A stretch of DNA of 6,432 bases from Pseudomonadota bacterium (GTDB lineage Bacteria; Pseudomonadota; Alphaproteobacteria; Rhizobiales; Xanthobacteraceae), in contig JAEWBL010000513.1 in assembly GCA_023391175.1 (NCBI GenBank), positions 1 through 6,432 on the forward strand, given 5' to 3'. Shown one piece after another: positions 1 through 6,432 of this stretch (positions are counted from its first letter, which is position 1; each line of letters opens with the position of its first letter). The position numbers and the translations under genes were made by a program. A model generated the notes under the pieces. The model did no database searches and was not told the DNA's origin. It was given only the letters and a program-made list of their open reading frames with translations.

Positions 1-25
1 GGAGAGGGGTCGGGGGTGAGGGGGG
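1..25 (-). repeat. GC-rich intergenic repeat, left copy (inverted)
   Basis: This stretch reads close to the reverse complement of bases 66-87, with a few single-base gaps. It is therefore the inverted partner of the repeat at 66-103 and probably continues to the left of the window. The two arms could pair across about 40 bases into a long imperfect stem. Repeats of this look, built around a pyrimidine-rich arm with a CTCACCCC core, are common between genes in many proteobacteria. No function can be assigned. Confidence 0.6.
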
Positions 26-65
26 CGGTGCCGCAATCCCGATGGCGGGGCGAGGGGAGAGCACA

Positions 66-103
66 CCCCCTCACCCCAGCCCTCTCCCGCAAGGGGAGAG
101 GGG
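66..103 (+). repeat. GC-rich intergenic repeat, right copy, with internal hairpin
   Basis: A pyrimidine-rich arm (66-88) is followed by a purine-rich arm. Bases 80-88 (CCCTCTCCC) pair perfectly with 94-102 (GGGAGAGGG) around the 5-base loop GCAAG, a 9-bp stem. The left half is also complementary to bases 1-25. The element lies upstream of the transporter gene and could act as a terminator for whatever gene lies to the left, or be a scattered palindromic repeat. There is no T-run after the stem, so a classical intrinsic terminator is not obvious. Confidence 0.65.
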
Positions 104-229
104 GCTTGGCCGGTTCGGGTGGAGGCACATGCACCCCACAGCGACCGGGAAGGGTTCCCTTGGATACCGGCAGAGGCTAGAAAGCCCTGTGTCCCGCGCG
201 ATGCCTCTTTTCCCCGCAAGATCCCGCCC
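104..229. other. leader region with no recognised gene
   Basis: Between the repeat and the transporter start I see no convincing gene, promoter or RNA. The transporter frame stays open back to a GTG at 119, but the extra 37 residues are polar and rich in Pro, Arg and His, unlike a transporter N-terminus. A small hairpin, GGGAA (147-151) with TTCCC (155-159), is present but weak. Confidence 0.4.
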
Positions 230-1174
230 ATGAGCCCCGGCTTCCTGCTCGCGTGGCTCGGCCGGCGGAGCGCGCCGGCGGTGGCGGTGAGCGTGTTCAT
301 CGGGCTGGCGCTGCCGCCCTTCGCGGCGCTGGCGAAGCCGCTGGTGGTGCCCACCATCCTCGCGCTGCTGGTGCTGGCCTTCGTGCGCACCTCCATGGCC
401 GGCGCCTTCACCGTGCGGCGCGCGGGCATCGCGGTGCTGGCCTGCGGCTGGGTCATGCTGGTGCTGCCGCTCGTCATGGGGCTGGCGACGCGGCTTCTGG
501 GCGAGCCCAACGCCATCGTCCTTGCCCTCATCATGCAGGCCTCGGCGCCGCCCATCATGTCCGCGCCGGCCTTCGCGGCGCTGCTGGGGCTCGATGCGCG
601 GCTGGTGCTGGTGACCATGCTCGGCGGCATGGCGCTGACGCCGCTCACCGCGCCGGGGCTGGTGTTCCACTTCTCCGGCGGGGCGCTGGCGCTCGATCCG
701 CTGGCGCTGGCGCTGCGGCTCGCGGCGGTGGTGGGCGGCACCATGGGCGCCGGCCTCCTCATCCGCCGGCTGATGGGCCTGAGGCGCGTGGAGGCCATCT
801 CCGCCCATCTCGACGGGCTGAACGTGGTGCTCCTCGGCCTTCTCGCGGTGGGGCTGATGGATGGGGTGACCTATGCCTTCCTCGATCAGCCCGGCTTCAT
901 GGCGGGGCTGGTGGCGCTGGCCTTCCTCGTCTCCCTGCTGGGCTTCGGGGCGACCGCGCTCGTTTTCCGCGCCGTCGATCCCGGTGATGCGATGATGCTC
1001 GGCTTCTGCGGCGGCCATCGCAACATGGCGGTGGTGATCGCCGCCACCGGAGCCGTCCTGCCGCTCGAAACGTGGCTTTACGTAGCGGCAGCACAATTCC
1101 CCATCTACCTCCTGCCAGTGGTGATGCTGCCGCTGGCGCGCCGCGTGAGCGCCGCCGGGCGCCGCAAGGCGTGA
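230..1174 (+). CDS. putative sodium-dependent transporter, BASS-like membrane protein
   Basis: This is a 314-residue, very hydrophobic protein with about nine or ten predicted membrane helices, spread roughly over residues 13-33, 38-52, 66-88, 94-112, 122-146, 158-180, 195-215, 222-245, 256-275 and 282-303. Two stretches broken by small and polar residues inside hydrophobic segments, ASAPPIMSAPAFA (104-116) and GFCGGHRNMA (258-267), resemble the paired crossover motifs of the bile acid:sodium symporter (BASS) superfamily, and the length fits that family (about 300-330). The protein should sit in the inner membrane; the substrate cannot be read from sequence. The ATG at 230 was chosen over the GTG at 119 because the extension is polar and low in helix character, although no strong ribosome binding site precedes either. 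The C-terminus is a short basic tail. purB starts 74 bases downstream on the same strand, with no clear functional link. A related carrier fold is the main alternative. Confidence 0.7.
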   Translation: MSPGFLLAWLGRRSAPAVAVSVFIGLALPPFAALAKPLVVPTILALLVLAFVRTSMAGAFTVRRAGIAVLACGWVMLVLPLVMGLATRLLGEPNAIVLALIMQASAPPIMSAPAFAALLGLDARLVLVTMLGGMALTPLTAPGLVFHFSGGALALDPLALALRLAAVVGGTMGAGLLIRRLMGLRRVEAISAHLDGLNVVLLGLLAVGLMDGVTYAFLDQPGFMAGLVALAFLVSLLGFGATALVFRAVDPGDAMMLGFCGGHRNMAVVIAATGAVLPLETWLYVAAAQFPIYLLPVVMLPLARRVSAAGRRKA

Positions 1175-1248
1175 GCCGCGCCGCTACCCCCCGCCGCCGT
1201 CATCTGCTAGACGAGCCGCCTGCCTGACATTTTGACGAGCATCGACCC

Positions 1249-2556
1249 ATGATCCCGCGTTACAGCCGGCCGGAAATGGCCTCCATCTGGTCCCCCGAGG
1301 CCCGCTTCCGCATCTGGTTCGAGATCGAGGCCCATGCCGCCGACGCCATGGCCGAGCTTGGCATCGTCCCGAAGGAGGCTGCGGCCAAGATCTGGGAGCT
1401 GGGCGGCAAGGCCGAGTTCGACGTGGAGCGCATCGACGAAATCGAGCGCGAGGTGAAGCACGACGTCATCGCCTTCCTCACCCACCTCGCCGAGTTCGTG
1501 GGGCCGGAGGCGCGCTTCGTCCATCAGGGCATGACCTCCTCGGACGTGCTGGACACCTGCCTCGCCGTGCAGCTGGCCCGCGCCGCGGACCTGCTCATCG
1601 CCGACGTGGACAAGCTCCTCGCCGTGCTGGAGCGCCGGGCGTTCGAGTTCAAGCTGACGCCCACCGTGGGCCGCTCCCACGGCATCCATGCCGAGCCCAC
1701 CACCTTCGGCGTGAAGCTCGCCATCGCCGCCGCCGAGTTCCAGCGCTCGCGCGCCCGCCTCGTGGCAGCGCGGGAGGAGATCGCCACCTGCGCCATCTCC
1801 GGCGCCGTGGGCACCTTCGCCCATATCGATCCCGCGGTTGAGGCCCATGTGGCAGAGAAGATGGGGCTGAAGGTGGAGACCGTCTCCACCCAGGTCATCC
1901 CGCGCGACCGGCACGCCATGTTCTTCGCCGTGCTCGGCGTGGTGGCCTCGTCGGTGGAGCGGCTCGCCACCGAGGTGCGGCATCTCCAGCGCACCGAGGT
2001 GCTGGAGGCGGAGGAGTATTTCTCCCCCGAGCAGAAGGGCTCCTCGGCCATGCCCCACAAGCGCAACCCGGTTCTCACCGAGAACCTCACTGGCCTCGCC
2101 CGCATGGTGCGCGCCTATGTGACCCCGGCGCTGGAGAACGTGGCCCTGTGGCACGAGCGGGACATCTCCCACTCCTCCGTCGAGCGCATGATCGGCCCTG
2201 ACTCCACCGTGACGCTGGACTTCGCCCTCGCGCGCCTCACCGGCGTGATGGACAAGCTGGTCGTCCATACCGACAACATGCAGAAGAACATGGACAAGCT
2301 GGGTGGCCTCATCCACTCCCAGCGCGTCCTCCTCGCCCTCACCCAGAAGGGTGCCAGCCGCGAGGACAGCTACCGCCTCGTGCAGCGCAACGCCATGCGC
2401 GTCTGGCGCGGCGAGGGCGACTTCCGCACCTTCCTTCTGGAAGACGCGGACGTGCGCAAGTATCTGTCCGAGGAGGACATCAACGAGAAGTTCGACCTCG
2501 GCTACCACTTCAAGAACGTGGACAACATCTTCAAGCGGGTGTTCGGCCGGGCTTGA
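1249..2556 (+). CDS. purB: adenylosuccinate lyase
   Basis: The 435-residue protein belongs to the fumarase/aspartase superfamily and has the usual PurB length. The enzyme acts twice in purine synthesis: it releases fumarate from SAICAR to give AICAR, and from adenylosuccinate to give AMP. It works as a cytoplasmic homotetramer whose active sites are built from three subunits. Visible motifs are KHDVIAF (70-76, with the conserved His71), TSSDVLDTC (96-104), GRSHGIHAEPTTFG (141-154, with His144, the likely general acid) and the superfamily signature GSSAMPHKRNP (264-274), whose flexible-loop serine (265 or 266) is the likely general base. All key residues are present. The ATG at 1249 gives the expected N-terminus (MIPRYSRPEM); only a weak GACGAG, nine bases upstream, could serve as ribosome binding site. 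The gene converges with the minus-strand ilvA, so purC and other pur genes do not follow it here. A promoter of its own in the 74-base gap upstream is not evident, so read-through from the transporter gene is possible. Confidence 0.97.
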   Translation: MIPRYSRPEMASIWSPEARFRIWFEIEAHAADAMAELGIVPKEAAAKIWELGGKAEFDVERIDEIEREVKHDVIAFLTHLAEFVGPEARFVHQGMTSSDVLDTCLAVQLARAADLLIADVDKLLAVLERRAFEFKLTPTVGRSHGIHAEPTTFGVKLAIAAAEFQRSRARLVAAREEIATCAISGAVGTFAHIDPAVEAHVAEKMGLKVETVSTQVIPRDRHAMFFAVLGVVASSVERLATEVRHLQRTEVLEAEEYFSPEQKGSSAMPHKRNPVLTENLTGLARMVRAYVTPALENVALWHERDISHSSVERMIGPDSTVTLDFALARLTGVMDKLVVHTDNMQKNMDKLGGLIHSQRVLLALTQKGASREDSYRLVQRNAMRVWRGEGDFRTFLLEDADVRKYLSEEDINEKFDLGYHFKNVDNIFKRVFGRA

Positions 2557-2593
2557 GGGAGCGCGCGACTCTCCATAGACTCGCATCACCGTC

Positions 2594-2616
2594 GTGGTCC
2601 GGCTTGACCGGACCAC
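2594..2616. repeat. palindromic intergenic repeat, hairpin 1
   Basis: GTGGTCCGG (2594-2602) pairs perfectly with CCGGACCAC (2608-2616) around the loop CTTGA, a 9-bp GC-rich stem 38 bases after the purB stop. The layout, a GGTCCGGCTTGACCGGACC-type core, resembles scattered palindromic repeats known between genes in many Hyphomicrobiales. It could also help end transcription from both converging genes, but no T-run follows on either strand. Confidence 0.65.
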
Positions 2617-2638
2617 CCATCCCGCCATTTGTCCCTCG

Positions 2639-2661
2639 CCGCCGGAGGCTTATCCCGGCGG
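2639..2661. repeat. intergenic inverted repeat, hairpin 2
   Basis: CCGCCGG (2639-2645) is complementary to CCGGCGG (2655-2661), giving a 7-bp stem with a 9-base loop. It sits between the two stronger palindromes in the gap between purB and ilvA. It is weaker than its neighbours and in such GC-rich DNA could be chance. Confidence 0.4.
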
Positions 2662-2670
2662 TGCAATAGG

Positions 2671-2691
2671 CCCTCCGGTCGAGCCGGAGGG
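2671..2691. terminator. possible bidirectional terminator, hairpin 3
   Basis: CCCTCCGG (2671-2678) pairs perfectly with CCGGAGGG (2684-2691) around TCGAG. The stem lies 29 bases past the ilvA stop on the minus strand and 114 bases past purB on the plus strand. Its place between convergent genes fits a shared terminator or another palindromic repeat. It lacks a U-tract on both strands, so termination is inferred from position and stem strength only. Confidence 0.45.
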
Positions 2692-2720
2692 CGACGGCAG
2701 TGAGGTGGCGCTAAGGCCTC

Positions 2721-3989
2721 CTACCAGTCCGCGCCACCCGCTCCCAGCCTTTGCACCGGCAGCCCCTCACCCTCCAGCGCCTTCTGGATCAGCTCCGCGT
2801 GGGCCTGGTCGCGCGTCTCCACCGTGAGGTCGAGGCGTGTGCCCTTGGCGGGGACGTCGAGGAAGGTGCGGCGGTGGTGGACTTCCAGGATGTTGGCGCC
2901 GAGCTTGCCGAGCAGGGTGGCGATGCGGCCCAGCATGCCCGGCCGGTCGAGGATGGTGAGACGGAAGGAGACGATGCGCTCTTCCCGCTCCAGCTCGCGC
3001 AGCAGGATGCCGGCGATCATGCGCGGGTCGATGTTGCCGCCGGAGACGACGAGCCCCACCGTCTTGCCCTTGAATCGCTCCGGCTCGGCGATGAGGGCGG
3101 CAAGGCCCGCGGCGCCGGCGCCTTCGGCCAGGGTCTTCTGATGCATGAGGAAGGCGTTCACCGCACGCTCCAGCGCCGTCTCGTCCACCAGCACCACATG
3201 GGGCACGAGGCGCCGCACGATCTGCGCGGTGATCTCGCCCACGTTGCGCACGGCGATGCCTTCCGCCAGCGTCGGCCCCCCGCAGGGGCGGGCCTCGCCG
3301 GTCATTGCGGTCCACATGGCGGGGTAAAGCTGGGTCTCGACGCCCACCACCTGCGTGGCGGGGGAGCGGCCGGCGAAGGCCACCGCCATGCCGGCGATGA
3401 GCCCGCCGCCGCCGATGGGCACCAGCACGGCGTCGAAGGCCGGCCCGTCCTCGATCATCTCCAGCGCCACCGAGCCCTGGCCGGCGATCACGTCCACATC
3501 GTCATAGGGATGGACGAAGACGCGGCCCTGCGCCCTGGAGATGCGCTCGGCCTCCTCATAGGCGTCGGCCACCGTCTCGCCGAACAGCACCACCTCGGCG
3601 CCGAAGGCCTCGGTGGCGGCCACCTTCACCTGCGGCGTCGTCTCCGGCATCACGATGAGGGTGGAGATGCCGAGCCGCGTGCCGTGATAGGCCACCGCCT
3701 GCGCATGGTTGCCGGCCGACATGGCGACAACGCCGCGCCGTGCTTCGTCCGGCGTGAGGCGCGAGAGCTTCACCAGCGCGCCGCGCTCCTTGAAGGAGGC
3801 GGTGGCCTGAAGGTTCTCGTACTTCACATAGACGTCGGCGCCGGTGAAGGCGGAGAGGCGCGGGGCGCGCAGGGTCGGCGTGCGCAGCACCGAGGCGCGC
3901 ACGAGCGGCCACGCCGCCTCTACGTCCGCGAGGGTGACGGGTAGGTCTCTTCCGGTGTCGTGGTCCAGCGCCGTCGCGGGCACGGTCAT
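2721..3989 (-). CDS. ilvA: threonine ammonia-lyase (threonine dehydratase), single-ACT form
   Basis: The 422-residue PLP enzyme converts L-threonine to 2-oxobutanoate and ammonia, the entry step to isoleucine and also a route of threonine breakdown. The fold-type II catalytic domain covers about residues 20-330: ASFKERGA (64-71) holds the PLP-binding Lys67, SAGNHAQ (91-97) is the substrate loop, GGGG (193-196) binds the cofactor phosphate, and SGGN (316-319) contacts the pyridine ring. The C-terminal part (about 340-415) is one ACT domain with a clear LDRPGMLGRIATLLGKLGAN stretch. This layout matches the medium form of the family, shorter than the enterobacterial biosynthetic enzyme (about 514 residues, double ACT-like region) and longer than the ACT-less TdcB. 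One ACT domain suggests control by a small ligand, possibly an amino acid, but which one is not visible. The ATG at 3989 is preceded by a good GGAG at a 7-base distance. The gene lies 22 bases after hemB on the same strand and is probably cotranscribed with it. A serine-deaminating role is the main alternative. Confidence 0.92.
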   Translation of the reverse strand: MTVPATALDHDTGRDLPVTLADVEAAWPLVRASVLRTPTLRAPRLSAFTGADVYVKYENLQATASFKERGALVKLSRLTPDEARRGVVAMSAGNHAQAVAYHGTRLGISTLIVMPETTPQVKVAATEAFGAEVVLFGETVADAYEEAERISRAQGRVFVHPYDDVDVIAGQGSVALEMIEDGPAFDAVLVPIGGGGLIAGMAVAFAGRSPATQVVGVETQLYPAMWTAMTGEARPCGGPTLAEGIAVRNVGEITAQIVRRLVPHVVLVDETALERAVNAFLMHQKTLAEGAGAAGLAALIAEPERFKGKTVGLVVSGGNIDPRMIAGILLRELEREERIVSFRLTILDRPGMLGRIATLLGKLGANILEVHHRRTFLDVPAKGTRLDLTVETRDQAHAELIQKALEGEGLPVQRLGAGGADW

Positions 3990-3996
3990 CAGTCTT

Positions 3997-4000
3997 CTCC
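3997..4000 (-). promoter_or_regulatory. ribosome binding site of ilvA
   Basis: On the minus strand the sequence reads GGGAGAAGACTG directly before the ATG at 3989. The GGAG core is seven bases from the start codon, near-ideal spacing. It lies inside the 22-base gap after the hemB stop, so ilvA can start translation independently, and it supports this ATG over later in-frame starts. Confidence 0.75.
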
Positions 4001-4011
4001 CGCGAGGAGCC

Positions 4012-5226
<1,215 letters not shown>

Positions 5227-5274
5227 CTAACCCTGCCGGCAAGGACCGTCGCTCAGCGGCGGGGGCGCGAATGG

Positions 5275-5279
5275 GGAGG
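5275..5279 (+). promoter_or_regulatory. ribosome binding site of the CoA hydrolase gene
   Basis: GGAGG within GGGGAGGGG stands five bases before the ATG at 5285, the strongest Shine-Dalgarno match in the window. It fixes the start of the downstream gene. The rest of the divergent region upstream has a TTGACG at 5205-5210 but no good -10 partner at normal spacing. Confidence 0.8.
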
Positions 5280-5284
5280 GGTGA

Positions 5285-6355
5285 ATGACCACGGAGCCTG
5301 AAGTCCTGCTGGAGGTGAAGGGCGAAGCCGGTGTCATCACCCTCAACCGGCCGAAGGCGCTCAACGCGCTCAACCTCTCCATGGTCCGCGAAATCCTGCC
5401 CCGCCTCAGGGCCTGGGCGCAGGACCCGGCCGTCACCCGCGTGGTCATCAAGGCGGCGGGCGAGAAGGCGTTCTGCGCCGGCGGCGACGTGCGCAGCCTC
5501 TACGAACTCGGCCGCGCCGGCAACACCGCCGAATCGCTCGCCTTCTGGCGTGAGGAATATGTCCTCAACGACTATATCGGCAGCTTCCCCAAGCCCTATG
5601 TGGCGCTGATCGACGGCATCTGCATGGGCGGCGGCTTCGGCCTCTCGGCCCATGGCGCGCATCGGGTGGCGGGCGACAAATATCTGTTCGCCATGCCGGA
5701 GGTGAACATCGGCCTGTTCCCGGACGTGGGCGGCACCCATGTGCTGCCGCGCCTGCCCGGTGCGTTCGGCGTGTTCCTGGCGCTCACCGGCACGCGCATC
5801 CGCGCCGCCGAGGCGTTCGCCTGCGGCCTCGCCACCGACGTGGTGCCGAGCGCCGCCTTCCCGGCGCTGGAAGAGGCGCTGTGTGCCGGCGGCGACGTGG
5901 AGCGCACGATTTCCGACCACCGCATCGAGCCCGGCCCCGGCGCCTTCGCCGACCGTGCGGACTTCATCGCCGACGCCTTCGGCCGCGGGCATCTTGCCGG
6001 CATCCTCGGCGCGCTGCAGGCGGCGGCGGAGGGGGAGGGACCCCACGCGGCGTTCGCCACTACGCTTCTCACCGACATCGCCGGCAAGTCGCCCACCAGC
6101 CTCACCATCGCCATGGAGCAGATGCGCCGAGGGCCGGACTTGGAATTGGGCGAATGCCTCAAGCTGGAATTCCGGGTAGTGAACCGCGTCGCGGCGGGGC
6201 ATGATTTCTACGAAGGCGTGCGTGCGGTCCTCGTCGATCGCGACAACGCGCCCCAATGGCAGCCGGCGACCCTCGCGGAGGTGGACCCGGCCGTCATCGC
6301 GGCGCATTTCGATCCCATACCCGACGAACTGGAACTTCTGGCCCCCGGCACATGA
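5285..6355 (+). CDS. 3-hydroxyisobutyryl-CoA hydrolase-like enzyme (crotonase superfamily)
   Basis: The 356-residue protein is longer than a simple enoyl-CoA hydratase (about 260) and matches the 3-hydroxyisobutyryl-CoA hydrolase (HIBCH) branch, which frees 3-hydroxyisobutyrate from its CoA ester in valine breakdown in the cytoplasm. Seen in order: ITLNRPKALNALN (18-30), the oxyanion-hole and CoA-binding segment FCAGGDVRSLYE (63-74), EEYVLNDYIGSFPKPYVALIDG (90-111) with GICMGGGFGLS (111-121), and MPEVNIGLFPDVGGTHVLPRLPG (137-159). Glu139 and Asp147 correspond to the catalytic acidic pair of this branch. SPTSLTIAMEQ (269-279) and the C-terminal FYEGVRAVLVDRDNAPQW (308-325) are also typical of HIBCH-like proteins and absent from short hydratases. 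A strong ribosome binding site precedes the ATG. The gene diverges from hemB, and its TGA overlaps the next start by four bases, so it is probably the first gene of a cotranscribed set. An enoyl-CoA hydratase/isomerase function is the alternative, less likely given the C-terminal motifs. Confidence 0.88.
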   Translation: MTTEPEVLLEVKGEAGVITLNRPKALNALNLSMVREILPRLRAWAQDPAVTRVVIKAAGEKAFCAGGDVRSLYELGRAGNTAESLAFWREEYVLNDYIGSFPKPYVALIDGICMGGGFGLSAHGAHRVAGDKYLFAMPEVNIGLFPDVGGTHVLPRLPGAFGVFLALTGTRIRAAEAFACGLATDVVPSAAFPALEEALCAGGDVERTISDHRIEPGPGAFADRADFIADAFGRGHLAGILGALQAAAEGEGPHAAFATTLLTDIAGKSPTSLTIAMEQMRRGPDLELGECLKLEFRVVNRVAAGHDFYEGVRAVLVDRDNAPQWQPATLAEVDPAVIAAHFDPIPDELELLAPGT

Positions 6356-6432
6356 GTCATTACGATCCCATCGACGCCAGCGCCCGCGCCCAATGGGAGA
6401 ATCTTTCGCCCTGGCGGCGGCGGCTGTTCCTG
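6352..6432 (+). CDS. hypothetical protein, N-terminal part only (cut by window edge)
   Basis: An ATG overlaps the stop of the preceding hydrolase gene in the arrangement ATGA, typical of translational coupling, and the frame is open for all 27 codons to the window end. The visible residues begin MSHYDPIDASARAQW and end with SPWRRRLFL. The start is polar and has no glycine-rich nucleotide-binding motif, so it is not the 3-hydroxyisobutyrate dehydrogenase that often follows such a hydrolase. The basic and aromatic end could lead into a membrane helix, but too little is present to tell. I do not recognise the family. Confidence 0.6.
   Translation, partial: MSHYDPIDASARAQWENLSPWRRRLFL

Noticed and set aside
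119..229. N-terminal extension of the transporter from a GTG start
   Set aside because: The 37 extra residues are polar and unlike a transporter N-terminus, and no ribosome binding site precedes the GTG.
71..1096. Minus-strand open frame of 341 codons opposite the transporter
   Set aside because: Low-complexity His/Arg/Gln/Gly composition and passage through the intergenic repeat mark it as a shadow of the hydrophobic plus-strand gene.
1232..1237. TTGACG resembling a -35 box before purB
   Set aside because: It is only 11 bases from the purB start codon, too close to serve as a promoter for that start.
1207..2628. Long minus-strand open frame of 473 codons covering all of purB
   Set aside because: It is rich in His, Gly, Glu and Val in the pattern of an antisense shadow of a high-GC gene, has no recognisable motif, and the plus strand encodes an unmistakable PurB.
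5234..5241. Perfect 8-base palindrome TGCCGGCA in the divergent region as an operator
   Set aside because: Short GC palindromes are expected by chance in such GC-rich DNA, and it has no second copy or known regulator match.

Overview
The window is GC-rich chromosomal DNA carrying ordinary housekeeping and carbon-metabolism genes packed on both strands. The high G/C at third codon positions, the HemB type (a metal site without the zinc cysteines) and the short GC-rich palindromic repeats between genes suggest an alphaproteobacterium of the order Hyphomicrobiales, possibly near Xanthobacter or Azorhizobium. The family-level guess comes from general resemblance and was not tested by a search.

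Layout from left to right. Bases 1-103 hold two facing copies of a GC-rich intergenic repeat, followed by about 125 bases with no clear gene. At 230-1174 (+) lies a multi-pass membrane protein that resembles the bile acid:sodium symporter (BASS) superfamily. At 1249-2556 (+) is purB, adenylosuccinate lyase, with all signature motifs. A 164-base gap between converging genes (2557-2720) carries three hairpin-forming palindromes. On the minus strand follow a threonine ammonia-lyase with one ACT domain (3989 down to 2721) and, 22 bases upstream of it, hemB (5058 down to 4012), so the pair is read hemB then ilvA. A divergent control region of about 226 bases (5059-5284) separates hemB from a plus-strand gene for a 3-hydroxyisobutyryl-CoA hydrolase-like member of the crotonase family (5285-6355). 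Its stop overlaps by four bases the start of another gene that runs out of the window (6352-6432).

The genes do not form one pathway. PurB acts in purine synthesis, HemB in tetrapyrrole synthesis, threonine ammonia-lyase makes 2-oxobutanoate (toward isoleucine or propionyl-CoA), and the hydrolase-like enzyme belongs to valine breakdown. I see no mobile element, tRNA, rRNA, CRISPR array, toxin-antitoxin pair or defence system, and nothing that looks like an undescribed system. The points most worth checking are the non-zinc HemB site, the start codon and promoter of hemB, the compact single-ACT deaminase linked to hemB, and the unidentified gene at the right edge.
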